A stretch of DNA of 31,166 nt from Pseudomonadota bacterium (GTDB taxonomy: Bacteria; Chloroflexota; UBA6077; JAJPHF01): contig JAJPHF010000086.1 in NCBI GenBank assembly GCA_021325365.1, positions 1-31,166 on the forward strand, written 5' to 3'. A model generated the notes under the pieces. That model was not told the origin of the DNA. It searched no databases and saw nothing but the letters and a program-made list of their open reading frames with translations. Shown in pieces: positions 7,821-15,052 of this stretch. The translations under genes and the position numbers were made by a program. Every line of letters begins with the position of its first letter. The stretch's first letter is position 1.

Positions 7821-7971
7821 TGCGTCGGTCGCGGCAAGTTCTGGCTCGCCTACCGGCGGAGGGGAGGTGGGGGCAGGACCTGAGCTGCGGCCCGGTCGAC
7901 CCGCGTCCGGGGCGGCTGGCACGCGCTCTGCCCTCTGAGAGAGCAGGCGACATTGCGAAGGAGGGATGGCG

Positions 7972-8238
7972 ATGAGTGGCCAGCACGACCCGGCGACCGC
8001 GAGCACGGGCCGCCTCTCGAACGACACCTCGGACAACAAGGTCATGGACTCGTATACGAGCGAGGACGCGACGATGGGGCGCCCGGCGCAGCAAACGGCC
8101 AGGGACGACATGGACGCCCACCCGGCGACCGAGGACGGGGGCAGCGACCGCGCCCGCATCGTGCCGCCGGCGAACCAGGGCGACGCCGACGAGGTGACCG
8201 AACACCTGGGGCCGGAGGCCGGGGGCACCGTCTACTAG
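7972..8238 (+). CDS. Small acidic, probably disordered hypothetical protein
   Basis: This 88-residue protein is almost wholly hydrophilic, with many Asp, Thr, Glu, Gly and Ala, no cysteine, and no hydrophobic core or membrane segment. Phrases such as SNDTSDNKVMDSYTSEDAT and DDMDAHPATEDGGS suggest intrinsic disorder, as in hydrophilins or stress-induced small proteins. I do not recognise the family. Two in-frame ATGs occur at 7966 and 7972. The strong AAGGAGGG (7958-7965) touches the first but is 6 nt from the second, so I chose 7972. The excellent ribosome site implies strong translation. It converges with the LysM hydrolase gene across a hairpin-rich gap. Confidence 0.65.
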   Translation: MSGQHDPATASTGRLSNDTSDNKVMDSYTSEDATMGRPAQQTARDDMDAHPATEDGGSDRARIVPPANQGDADEVTEHLGPEAGGTVY

Positions 8239-8247
8239 CGCGGGTAT

Positions 8248-8280
8248 GGGGAATAGGGCGTGGGGGATAGGGGGTAGGGG
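8248..8280 (+). other. Potential G-quadruplex tract
   Basis: Five runs of three or more G (8248-8251, 8256-8258, 8262-8266, 8270-8274, 8277-8280) separated by 2-4 nt satisfy the canonical G-quadruplex pattern. The tract lies immediately 3' of the small acidic protein gene in the convergent gap. Confidence 0.5.
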
Positions 8281-8311
8281 ATCGAGCGCCGCCCAGCCCT
8301 CACCCCCTATC
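8266..8311. terminator. Inverted repeat in convergent gap
   Basis: GATAGGGGGT (8266-8275) pairs perfectly over 10 bp with ACCCCCTATC (8302-8311) across a 26-nt loop. The left arm overlaps the G-quadruplex tract, so the two structures exclude one another. It lies between converging genes and may serve as a terminator for both; no T-run is seen. Confidence 0.35.
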
Positions 8312-8314
8312 GCC

Positions 8315-8330
8315 GGCGGCTAGCGCCGCC
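8315..8330. terminator. GC hairpin before the LysM gene end
   Basis: GGCGGC (8315-8320) and GCCGCC (8325-8330) form a 6-bp stem with a TAGC loop, 41 nt beyond the stop of the minus-strand LysM gene. It is a plausible transcript-end hairpin, although short GC stems are common by chance in this sequence. Confidence 0.3.
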
Positions 8331-8370
8331 ACAGCGCCCACCAGGGGCGGCGGGGGGCCGCGCGCCGGGC

Positions 8371-9561
8371 TTACGGCAGGTCGTACTGGTAGAGGTCGTA
8401 GGTGTCCATGACGCGGATGATCTTGGCGGGGTAGACCGGGTCGGTGGCGAAGCCGGCCGCCGAGATCGCGCGGATGAAGGCGCGCGGGTCGTGGGCGACG
8501 GCGAGCGCCGCGTGGTAGCGCTGGTTGGCGTGGAAGAACAGGCCGTAGTCGAGGAACGACTCATCCGGGGTGTTGTAGGCGCGGAACGGCTCGCGCGGGA
8601 AGAGGTTGACGCCGTTCACCACCTCCCAGGTGCTCATCCAGACGACGCCGGCGGTGCCCTCGCTGTTGCGGCCCTTGATGCCGAAGAAGTTGTTGCCCTC
8701 GCGCGCCAGGAGGCTGGCGCCCCAGCCGGTCTCGTGGATCGCCTGAGCGATGGCCACCGAGGCCGGCACGCCGTAGCGCCGCTGCGTCTCCTGGGCGGCG
8801 ACGGCGGCGGCCGCGATGAACTGCTGGCGGTACTGCGCCCCGGTGCCCGGCGCCGGCCAGGGCACCGGGTGTGCTAGCGTCGTGCCCGGCGGCGGGCGCC
8901 CGTCCGGGATGAGCAGGCGGGCGCCCACCTCCAGCGCGTAGGGCTCTTCGAGCGCGTTGGCCTCGATGAGCGCGGGCACTTTCGCCCCGTAGCGCTCGGC
9001 CAGCTGCGCCACGCTGTCGCCCGGGCTGACCGTGTACACCATGCCCGAGACGGGGGGCACGGTCAGCTCCTGGCCCGCGACCAGGTGGTCGGGATCGGGC
9101 AGCGGGTTGGCCCACAGCAGCGTGTCGCTACTGATGCCGAAGCGCTCGGCCACGGTGCTGAGGGTGTCGCCGGGCATGACGTGGTACTGGGCGATGCGCG
9201 CCACCAGCGGCCGCTCGTCCTCAGCCAGCGGCCCGAGCGCCGGCAGGCTGGCCCGCGCGAAGGCGACGGGCGCGTCGGCGAGGGAGCCGGCGGGGTCGAT
9301 GCGGATCTCGCGGCCGGCGAGCGGCGCCGACAGCGGCACGTCCCAGGCGCGAGCGAGCAGCAGCGGCGACAGGGCCAGCACGCCGGCGACCGCGTGCAGC
9401 GCCCAGCGCGGCAGGCTGCGCGGCGCGCGGCCGCCGAGCCGCGGCCGCACGGCGGCCCGCGCCCGCGTAATCGCTCGCGGCTGGCCGTCGTAGGCGCGCG
9501 CGACGCGGAGCGCCGCGGAACGCGTCGTGAGCGAGTAGGGCGTGGAGCTCATCGGGGTCAT
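8371..9561 (-). CDS. LysM-domain N-acetylglucosaminidase (cell-wall hydrolase)
   Basis: About 396 residues: a basic N-terminal segment, a single membrane-spanning or signal-anchor helix (RWALHAVAGVLALSPLLL), two LysM peptidoglycan-binding modules (YHVMPGDTLSTVAERFGIS and YTVSPGDSVAQLAERYGAK), and a C-terminal mannosyl-glycoprotein endo-beta-N-acetylglucosaminidase (FlgJ/Bax-like) domain. The catalytic glutamate sits in IAQAIHETGWGASLLA, followed by GNNFFGIKG and the aromatic AYNTPDESFLDYG. It should cleave the glycan strands of peptidoglycan outside the membrane, for wall growth or cell separation. The start is uncertain: ATGs at 9561 and 9552 and a TTG at 9570 are all in frame, and none has a clear Shine-Dalgarno. 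The LLM oxidoreductase is divergent, with a REP-like hairpin between. Confidence 0.88.
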   Translation of the reverse strand: MTPMSSTPYSLTTRSAALRVARAYDGQPRAITRARAAVRPRLGGRAPRSLPRWALHAVAGVLALSPLLLARAWDVPLSAPLAGREIRIDPAGSLADAPVAFARASLPALGPLAEDERPLVARIAQYHVMPGDTLSTVAERFGISSDTLLWANPLPDPDHLVAGQELTVPPVSGMVYTVSPGDSVAQLAERYGAKVPALIEANALEEPYALEVGARLLIPDGRPPPGTTLAHPVPWPAPGTGAQYRQQFIAAAAVAAQETQRRYGVPASVAIAQAIHETGWGASLLAREGNNFFGIKGRNSEGTAGVVWMSTWEVVNGVNLFPREPFRAYNTPDESFLDYGLFFHANQRYHAALAVAHDPRAFIRAISAAGFATDPVYPAKIIRVMDTYDLYQYDLP

Positions 9562-9707
9562 TCTAGCCAACCGGCTTCGCCCGGGCTAGGCTTGCGGCCG
9601 CTCGGTTGGGGCCAATTCGGGCGGTGGAGCGCGCGGTGAGCCTGGCCGCGCGTGCCGCCGCGCCAGCGCGCGATGGCAGCGGCCCAGGCGGGCAGGCCCA
9701 GGTTGGG

Positions 9708-9736
9708 GTGTAGGTTTGGCGAAGCCAAACCTACAC
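9708..9736. repeat. Perfect 13-bp REP-like palindrome with GCGAAGC tip
   Basis: GTGTAGGTTTGGC (9708-9720) and GCCAAACCTACAC (9724-9736) form a perfect 13-bp stem closed by GAA. The tip GCGAAGC is the known exceptionally stable DNA mini-hairpin. It lies in a divergent intergenic region, so it is not a terminator for either neighbour. A dispersed REP-type repeat is the likeliest identity. Confidence 0.65.
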
Positions 9737-9856
9737 ACTATCCCCGGCCGAGCGCCTTGGCGGGCCACGCGGGCGAGGCGGCCGCACAACTGCTAAGATG
9801 AGCAGCGGGCCTGATCGTGGCCGGGGCCGCGCACGGCGCGCGAACGGAGGGCGAGC

Positions 9857-10939
9857 ATGCGGTTCGGCATCTTCTCGCTGCCGACCTACTTCCCCGAGGT
9901 CGACGGCACGCTGACGGAGTTCTACCAGCATATCGTGCAGCTGCTGGTCGACAGCGAAGCGCTCGGCTTCGACATCGCCTGGTGCAACGAGCACCACTTC
10001 CACCCCTACGGCGGCATGATCCCCCTGCCGGCCGTGCTGCTGGCCGCCGTCGCCGCCCGCACGACGCGCCTGCGGCTGGGCACCTCCGTGGCGCTCGTGG
10101 CGCTACACCACCCGCTGCAGACCGCCGAGGCCTACGCCATGCTCGACCAGCTCTCCGGCGGCCGGCTGGAGCTAGGGATCGGCCGCGGCTTCATGAAGTT
10201 CGACTACGACACCTTCGGCGTGCCCTGGGATGAGGGCCAGGACCGCGTGTACGAGTCGCTCGCCGTCCTGCAAGCGGCCTGGCAGCACCAGCCGTTCAGC
10301 CACAGCGGGCGCTACTACACGTTCCACGACGTGGCGGTGTGGCCGCGGCCGTGCCAGCAGCCGCACCCGCCGATCTGGGGTGCGGCGTCGCGCAACCCGG
10401 CGAGCTTCGAGTGGTGGGGCGCCCACGGCTTCAACCTGCTCACCGTGGCCCAGCACTTCCCGCTCGAACGCCTCGCCGGCACGCTGGCGCAGTATCGCGC
10501 CGCGGCCGCCGCCAACGGCCACGACGCGGCGGCGCTCCAGGTCCAGACGCACTACCAGGTGTACTGTGCGGAGACGCGGGCGGAAGCCTACCGCACGGGC
10601 AAGGCGGCGATCGAACGGTATCGGGCGCAGATCGAGGGCGCGATCCCGCGGGGCAACAGCGCCTTCACGCCGCCGCCCCACGTTCCCTTCGAGGAGATGA
10701 TCGAGCAGGCGCGCTTCTGCATCGGGACGCCCGACGACTGCGCCGCCATTCTGGAGCGCGCCCGGACCACGCTCGGCCTCACCGGCGTGGACGCCACCTT
10801 CTACTTTGGCGGGATGGCGTATCCTCAGGCGCGACGCTCGTTCGAGCTGTTCGCCCACGAGGTGATGCCGCGCTTCCGCCCGCAGCCCGCGCTGGCGGGC
10901 GTCAGCGATGGCGATGGCTCTCGCGGGGAATCCACTTGA
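9857..10939 (+). CDS. LLM-class flavin-dependent oxidoreductase
   Basis: This 360-residue protein belongs to the bacterial luciferase-like monooxygenase family, (beta/alpha)8-barrel enzymes that use reduced FMN or F420 supplied by a separate reductase. Family signs are the first strand MRFGIFSLPTYFP, the conserved GFDIAWCNEHHFHPYGGM, the block TTRLRLGTSVALVALHHPLQ, and AMLDQLSGGRLELGIGRGF around residues 95-115. The ATG at 9857 is preceded by GGAGG six bases upstream. The substrate cannot be inferred. The 3' end overlaps the tail of the convergent CDF gene by 38 bp. No reductase gene is nearby. Confidence 0.92.
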   Translation: MRFGIFSLPTYFPEVDGTLTEFYQHIVQLLVDSEALGFDIAWCNEHHFHPYGGMIPLPAVLLAAVAARTTRLRLGTSVALVALHHPLQTAEAYAMLDQLSGGRLELGIGRGFMKFDYDTFGVPWDEGQDRVYESLAVLQAAWQHQPFSHSGRYYTFHDVAVWPRPCQQPHPPIWGAASRNPASFEWWGAHGFNLLTVAQHFPLERLAGTLAQYRAAAAANGHDAAALQVQTHYQVYCAETRAEAYRTGKAAIERYRAQIEGAIPRGNSAFTPPPHVPFEEMIEQARFCIGTPDDCAAILERARTTLGLTGVDATFYFGGMAYPQARRSFELFAHEVMPRFRPQPALAGVSDGDGSRGEST

Positions 10940-11828
10940 CGCGGCGGGCTTCTGCGACGGCGCCGTACACCGCCTGCTCGACCAGGCAGCCGATGCGCTC
11001 GGCTTGCTCGATGGTGGTGTCGGCTGCCAGATCCCCCTCGATTTCCAGGGCCAGGGAGCGGCCCATCCAGCGGCCGCGCACGTCCACCCGCTGCACGCCG
11101 GGCACTGCGGCGGCGGCTCGCTGGGCCGCCTCCACGTGCTCTGGCTCCACGCCATCCATGAGATGCCGGACGATCTCGCGGGTGACTTCCACGCCGACGT
11201 GGGCGATGAACAGCGTGACGGCAAACCCGGCCACGGGGTCTGCCCAACGATAGCCCAAGCCCACGCCGATCAGGCCGACGAGCGCGCCCAGCGAAGAGAT
11301 GGTGTCAAGCCAGGAGTGGGTAGCTTCCGCGCCCATCGTCGTGGACTGAATCTGCCTGGCGACGTGGGCTTTATAGCGGGCGACCACGAAGTTGCCGCCT
11401 ATGCCGATTACGGCCGCGGCGATGCCAGCGGGGAGGTGCGTCGTGCCCGTGGCCGCGATCAGCTTCTGGTAGCTCTCGTAGCCCGCGAAGAGGGCGCTGG
11501 CCCAGATGACGAGGGCCACGCCCAGGCCCGCCAGGTCTTCCGCGCGCTCGTAGCCGTAGGGATACGCCGCGGTGGGGTGGCGCTTGGACACGAAGAAGCC
11601 CAGGAACACCACGGCCGACGTGGAGACATCCGCCAGATTATGGAGCGCGTCGCCCAGGAGGGCGACGGAGCCGGTCAGCACGGCGATGGCGAGTTCGACG
11701 CCGCCGGTCAGCCCCAGGCCGAGCGCGGAGACGAGCACGGCTCGCTGCGCCGCGTCACGGTGGCGCTGCTCGTCGTGGCGGGGCGGGGCGTCATAGAGCT
11801 CCTGATAGGTCGCCGCGTGGTGGGTCAT
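10902..11828 (-). CDS. Cation diffusion facilitator, Zn2+-type (CzcD/ZitB-like)
   Basis: This 308-residue CDF exporter has six predicted membrane helices (about residues 30-52, 56-78, 98-117, 132-150, 172-190 and 195-215) and a C-terminal cytosolic metal-sensing domain. The transport site is HxxxD in helix 2 (GDALHNLADV, H63 and D67) and HxxxD in helix 5 (THSWLD, H171 and D175), the signature of zinc-type CDFs; manganese types carry DxxxD. The N-terminus is histidine-rich (H3, H4, H18, H23). It should expel Zn2+ or a similar ion from the cytosol by proton antiport. The ATG at 11828 has GGGGTGA upstream. It lies 97 nt downstream of the NRAMP-fold gene on the same strand, probably in the same transcription block. 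The 3' end overlaps the LLM gene tail to tail. Confidence 0.92.
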   Translation of the reverse strand: MTHHAATYQELYDAPPRHDEQRHRDAAQRAVLVSALGLGLTGGVELAIAVLTGSVALLGDALHNLADVSTSAVVFLGFFVSKRHPTAAYPYGYERAEDLAGLGVALVIWASALFAGYESYQKLIAATGTTHLPAGIAAAVIGIGGNFVVARYKAHVARQIQSTTMGAEATHSWLDTISSLGALVGLIGVGLGYRWADPVAGFAVTLFIAHVGVEVTREIVRHLMDGVEPEHVEAAQRAAAAVPGVQRVDVRGRWMGRSLALEIEGDLAADTTIEQAERIGCLVEQAVYGAVAEARRVKWIPRESHRHR

Positions 11829-11861
11829 TGGCTCACCCCTGCGAAGATCGCGTCAGCCGCC

Positions 11862-11892
11862 GCTCCTGCTACAGCCCCGTTTAGCAGGGAGC
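11862..11892 (-). promoter_or_regulatory. Intergenic hairpin between NRAMP-like and CDF genes
   Basis: GCTCCTGCT (11862-11870) pairs with AGCAGG-G-AGC (11883-11892, one bulged G at 11889) around a 12-nt loop. It lies in the 97-nt gap upstream of the CDF start. I looked for a NiCo riboswitch consensus and did not find one. It may be a terminator or attenuator that uncouples the exporter from the importer. Confidence 0.35.
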
Positions 11893-11925
11893 CTGCCACC
11901 ATTGTAGGTGTAGGGTCGTCGTGGC

Positions 11926-13272
11926 TCACCCGCTGGCGCCGAAGAGGTTGAGGCCCGCCGCCTGCAGCGCCGAGCTGCCGAGCAGCAGCGCGCTCAGCAC
12001 GGCGAGGACGATCGCCGTGAGCCACGCCAACAGATTGCTGACGTGGCCGTTGGCCAGGTCCCCAACCAGGCGCCGGTCGTTGAGCAGCAGGATGAGGAAC
12101 ACCAGCACGACCGGCAGGAGCAGCCCGTTGAGCACCTGGATCGCGATCAGCAGCGCCCAGACTGGCAGGCCGGGGAACAGGGCCACCAGGGCGCCGAACA
12201 CGAGCAGGACGGTGAACAGGCCCACGAAGATCGGTGCGCGGCGGAAGTCGAGGTTCACGCCCTTGCGGAAGCCGAAGGCCTCGGAGACGGAGTAGGCGGT
12301 GGCCAGCGGCAGCACCGCGCCGGCCAGCAGCGAGGCCCCGAGGATGCCCACGGCGAACAGCACGCGCGCGTACTGCCCGGCCACCGGCGCCAGCGCTTCG
12401 GCCGCCTCGCCCGCGGTGTTGATGTCGGTCGCGCCCGCCAGATGGAGGGTGGCGGCGGTGGCGACGATAATGAACCACGCGACGAGCTGCGAGAACGCCG
12501 CGCCGACGTAGACGTCCCAGCGCTCGGGACCGTAGTAGCGGCCGAGGCTGCGGCGCTCCACCACCGCCGACTGCTGGAAGAGCGGTTGGTAGGCGGAGAC
12601 GGTGGTGCCGACGGTCGCCACGAGCAGCAGCAGAAAATCGCTGTCCCCGTGGACGGTCGGCAGCACCGTTCGGCGGGCTACTTCGCCCCAATCGGGATGG
12701 GCGAGCACCGCTGCCGCCGGGTAGGCCAGAAACACCAGCGTCATCGCCACGAACACCTTCTCGACCGGGCGGTAGCTGCCGCGCACGACCAGCCACCAGA
12801 GGCCCGCGGCCGCCAGGGGCACGCTGACCCAGGGGCTGATCCCGAACAGCTCCAGCGCCGCGCGAATGCCGAGGAACTCGGTGACCGTGACGCTCATGTT
12901 CGCCAGCAGCACGACGGCCACGGCGAACAGCGCCCAGCCGATGCCGAAGCGCTCCCGCACGAGATCGAGCAGGCCCCGCCCGGTGGCGGCACCGAGGCGC
13001 GCCGCCATCTCCTGCACCACCGCCAGCGACAGCGTGATGATCAGGATGACCCAGAGCAGGTCATACCCGTACTTGGCGCCCGCCGAGGCGTAGGTGGCGA
13101 TCCCGCCCGCGTCGTTGCCGGCGTTGGCGGCGACCAGCCCAGGGCCCAGGATGCTGAGCAGCCAGAGGAGCCCGCTCGGCGGCCGGCGGAGCGCGCGCAG
13201 GCGCACCGTGCGCCCGCGGATCGTGAGGCGAATCCCCGGGTCGAGGGGGCGCCGGCGCACCGGGATCGCCAC
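11926..13272 (-). CDS. NRAMP-fold transporter with NRMT-like (Mg2+) metal site
   Basis: This 448-residue membrane protein with about eleven helices has the SLC11/NRAMP fold. In helix 1, GPGLVAANAGNDAGGIATYA aligns with the canonical DPGN metal motif, but reads D54-A-G-G57. In helix 6, TTVSAYQPLFQQ aligns with the canonical MPH motif, but reads A227-Y-Q229. Thus the transition-metal-selective Met and the helix-1 Asn are both lost while the Asp is kept. As I recall, these changes mark the NRAMP-related magnesium transporters (NRMT, e.g. the Eggerthella lenta protein), which carry hydrated Mg2+. The GTG at 13272 is preceded by AGGAGG, five bases away. It starts 9 nt after the stop of the PRC/MgtE_N/CBS gene, so co-expression is nearly certain. 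It could still carry Mn2+. Confidence 0.88.
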   Translation of the reverse strand: MAIPVRRRPLDPGIRLTIRGRTVRLRALRRPPSGLLWLLSILGPGLVAANAGNDAGGIATYASAGAKYGYDLLWVILIITLSLAVVQEMAARLGAATGRGLLDLVRERFGIGWALFAVAVVLLANMSVTVTEFLGIRAALELFGISPWVSVPLAAAGLWWLVVRGSYRPVEKVFVAMTLVFLAYPAAAVLAHPDWGEVARRTVLPTVHGDSDFLLLLVATVGTTVSAYQPLFQQSAVVERRSLGRYYGPERWDVYVGAAFSQLVAWFIIVATAATLHLAGATDINTAGEAAEALAPVAGQYARVLFAVGILGASLLAGAVLPLATAYSVSEAFGFRKGVNLDFRRAPIFVGLFTVLLVFGALVALFPGLPVWALLIAIQVLNGLLLPVVLVFLILLLNDRRLVGDLANGHVSNLLAWLTAIVLAVLSALLLGSSALQAAGLNLFGASG

Positions 13273-13281
13273 GCTGGCCTC

Positions 13282-14637
13282 CTACGAGAATACGCGCGGC
13301 ACGCGATCTTGCCAGGCCTCGGGGGTCAGCTGGCGCATCGCCGCGTCCACGGTAATGATCCCGAGCAGGCGTCCGTCGGGGCCTACCACGGGCAGGGCGC
13401 TCAAGTCCAGCTGGGCGATGCGGTCGGCGGCGACGAGCGCCGGCTCCAGGGGGCCGATCGTCACCGTGCTGGCCGTCATGACCTGCTCGACGGGCGTGTC
13501 GCCGGGGCCGAGGACGAGATGGCGGAGCGTCACGACGCCGCGTAGACGCCCGGCCCGCGGCTCGTCGACGAGGTACACGTAGGCAAAGAAGTCGGGGCGC
13601 TCGAGCTGCGGCCGGATGTAGTCGAGGGCCTCGCCGACGGTCAGGCCCACGGGCGCGGTCACGAAGTCCGTCGTCATGATCCCACCGGCCGTGTCGGCCG
13701 GGAAGCGGAGCAGGTTCTCGACCGCGACCGCGCGATCGGGGGGCATCCGCTCCAACAGCCGCGTGGCGTCGGCCAGCTCGAGCAGCGCGAGCACGTCGGC
13801 GGCCGTATCGTCGGCCATGAGCGCGAGGAGCGCCGCGGCGCGGCTGGGCGCCAGGGCAGCGGCAACCTGGGCCTGGAGCCCGAGCACCATCCGCTCCAGC
13901 ACGTCGGCGGCGAGCGCGTCGGGCAACAGGCCCAACAGCTCGGCCGCGTGTGGATACGGCAGCGCATCCGCTAGCTGCGCGATCTGGGCGGGGGCCAGCG
14001 TGGTGATGACCCGGTGGTAGTCGCGGCCGGCCGCGGCCGCCTCGGGATCGCCGCGCAGGAACTCGATCCATTGCCAGTCCAGCACGTTGCGCTCGCGCCC
14101 GTGGCCGAGCAAGCCCCGCGACAGGCGGCGCAGCACGGCCCACGGGCTGATGTCTGCCCCGGTGAGGACGAGCTGCTCGCCGGCGCGGCGCAGCCACAGG
14201 TCGTTGGCGCGCACCGCGCGCTGCCCCGCGACGTCGAGGATCAGGGCATCCTGGATGTCGCGGCGGAGCAGGACCATGCGCGTCAGCGCATCCTCGTCGA
14301 CCGGCTGGGCCGCGGCCAGGGCATCCACGAGCAGCTCGCCCCGCGGCGTCGTGTCGCCCCTCCACGGAAGCGAGCAGAGGCCGTCGGCACAGTGGATCAG
14401 GAGGCCACGGACGGGCGGGTAGTCGCCCGCGGCCAGGTCCACGCTGAAGTCCCGGACGCGCGCCCGCGCGCCGCGCCGATCGACCGCCGGACGGTGGGTC
14501 AGCTCCGAGAGGCGGACGAGGGAGCGGGAGCGCCCCCGCGGCCGCGGCAGCGGCACCGACAGCGCCGGGGTCCCCTTGGCCGGCTGCGCGGGCGGAGCGT
14601 GGCTGGCAGTCGGGCTGTCGCCTGTCGGCGCATTCAT
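13282..14637 (-). CDS. Soluble PRC-MgtE_N-CBS protein (stand-alone Mg2+-sensing module)
   Basis: This 451-residue soluble protein starts with a disordered Pro-rich tail (1-40). Two PRC-barrel-like segments follow (about 41-85 and 119-172), then an MgtE N-domain superhelix (about 207-312) and a CBS pair (about 316-450). The MgtE-specific junction FPADTAGGIMTTDFVTAP (312-329) joins N-domain to CBS1; CBS2 carries LSALPVVGPDGRLLGIIT. In MgtE channels this unit binds Mg2+ and locks the pore; here the transmembrane channel domain is absent. The ATG at 14637 has GGGAG upstream; the frame continues further but as arginine-rich sequence. The NRAMP-fold transporter begins 9 nt downstream. I infer that this protein senses cytosolic Mg2+ and gates or tunes that transporter in trans. 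Similar PRC-MgtE_N-CBS proteins occur in Actinobacteria. Confidence 0.9.
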   Translation of the reverse strand: MNAPTGDSPTASHAPPAQPAKGTPALSVPLPRPRGRSRSLVRLSELTHRPAVDRRGARARVRDFSVDLAAGDYPPVRGLLIHCADGLCSLPWRGDTTPRGELLVDALAAAQPVDEDALTRMVLLRRDIQDALILDVAGQRAVRANDLWLRRAGEQLVLTGADISPWAVLRRLSRGLLGHGRERNVLDWQWIEFLRGDPEAAAAGRDYHRVITTLAPAQIAQLADALPYPHAAELLGLLPDALAADVLERMVLGLQAQVAAALAPSRAAALLALMADDTAADVLALLELADATRLLERMPPDRAVAVENLLRFPADTAGGIMTTDFVTAPVGLTVGEALDYIRPQLERPDFFAYVYLVDEPRAGRLRGVVTLRHLVLGPGDTPVEQVMTASTVTIGPLEPALVAADRIAQLDLSALPVVGPDGRLLGIITVDAAMRQLTPEAWQDRVPRVFS

Positions 14638-14715
14638 CGGGGCTCCCTCGACACGCGGGCTCTTGGCCGCTGCTCGGCGGGCCGATGCGGCACCCGCTGC
14701 ACCCCAAAAGCAGGT

Positions 14716-14744
14716 TCTATACCATCTGGCCCACGCGAGCAGAG
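14716..14744 (-). promoter_or_regulatory. Candidate extended -10 promoter for the metal block
   Basis: On the minus strand TGGTATAGA (14724-14716) matches the extended -10 pattern TGnTATAnT at most positions. The -35 position reads CTCTGC, a poor match, which is common for extended -10 promoters. It would start the transcript near 14709, about 70 nt before the ATG at 14637. Confidence 0.35.
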
Positions 14745-14951
14745 CACCGGGCCGCGTCCCGCATGAATCGGGGCCTCTGGCAGCCTTATGCCGCGCACCC
14801 AGCCCCAGGCGGCTCTGAACGCGGGATGAGGAGTACCTGAGCGTTTGCTGAAAATTTCCCCCGCGCTTATGGCTATTCGCAATGGCATTGCGGCGGGTTT
14901 TCCCTGTCGGTACCACGTTCCGGGCCATTGTGCGGCCTGGCCGTGTAATTC

Positions 14952-14980
14952 CTGCCGAGGCATGGGGGGCCATCTATAAT
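14952..14980 (+). promoter_or_regulatory. Promoter of the LCP gene
   Basis: A perfect TATAAT stands at 14975-14980; the -35 position (14952-14957) reads CTGCCG, a weak match. Transcription would begin near 14987, some 66 nt before the GTG at 15053. Because it lies inside the longer open frame that begins at 14882, it argues for the downstream start. Confidence 0.5.
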
Positions 14981-15052
14981 TCTGGCGCCGGCTCTGCCCC
15001 CGTTCGCGAGCGGCCCCCGGGGCAGGGCGCTGTGACGCCTTTGGGAGGGAAG

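Larger units (their letters stand above)
7557..7971. other. Divergent intergenic region with palindromes
   Basis: This 415-nt region separates the LVIVD gene from the small protein gene on the other strand. It holds a 10-bp hairpin (7578-7602), GCAATTTGC (7612-7620), a REP-like palindrome (7693-7713) and a minus-strand promoter candidate (7792-7820). No coding sequence is credible here. Confidence 0.6.
14638..15052. other. Divergent promoter region, metal block and LCP gene
   Basis: This 415-nt non-coding stretch lies between divergent genes. It contains a perfect -10 TATAAT on the plus strand and an extended -10 on the minus strand (listed separately). I searched for yybP-ykoY, M-box and NiCo riboswitch features in the minus-strand leader and could not make out any. 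Confidence 0.6.

Noticed and set aside
7557..8228. N-terminal extension of the LVIVD protein by 224 residues
   Set aside because: It runs antisense to the small acidic gene, and a signal peptide with a strong ribosome site begins at 7556.
12043..13545. 500-aa plus-strand open frame across the NRAMP-like gene
   Set aside because: It is a Gln/Arg/His/Glu-rich shadow of a membrane protein gene with clear SLC11 features.
14638..14709. Mg2+ or Mn2+ riboswitch upstream of the metal block
   Set aside because: I found no recognisable M-box or yybP-ykoY conserved core by eye. A covariance-model search would settle it.
14882..15052. 57-residue N-terminal extension of the LCP protein from the ATG at 14882
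   Set aside because: It would place a perfect TATAAT inside the coding region and lacks a Shine-Dalgarno; GTG 15053 has GGAGG.
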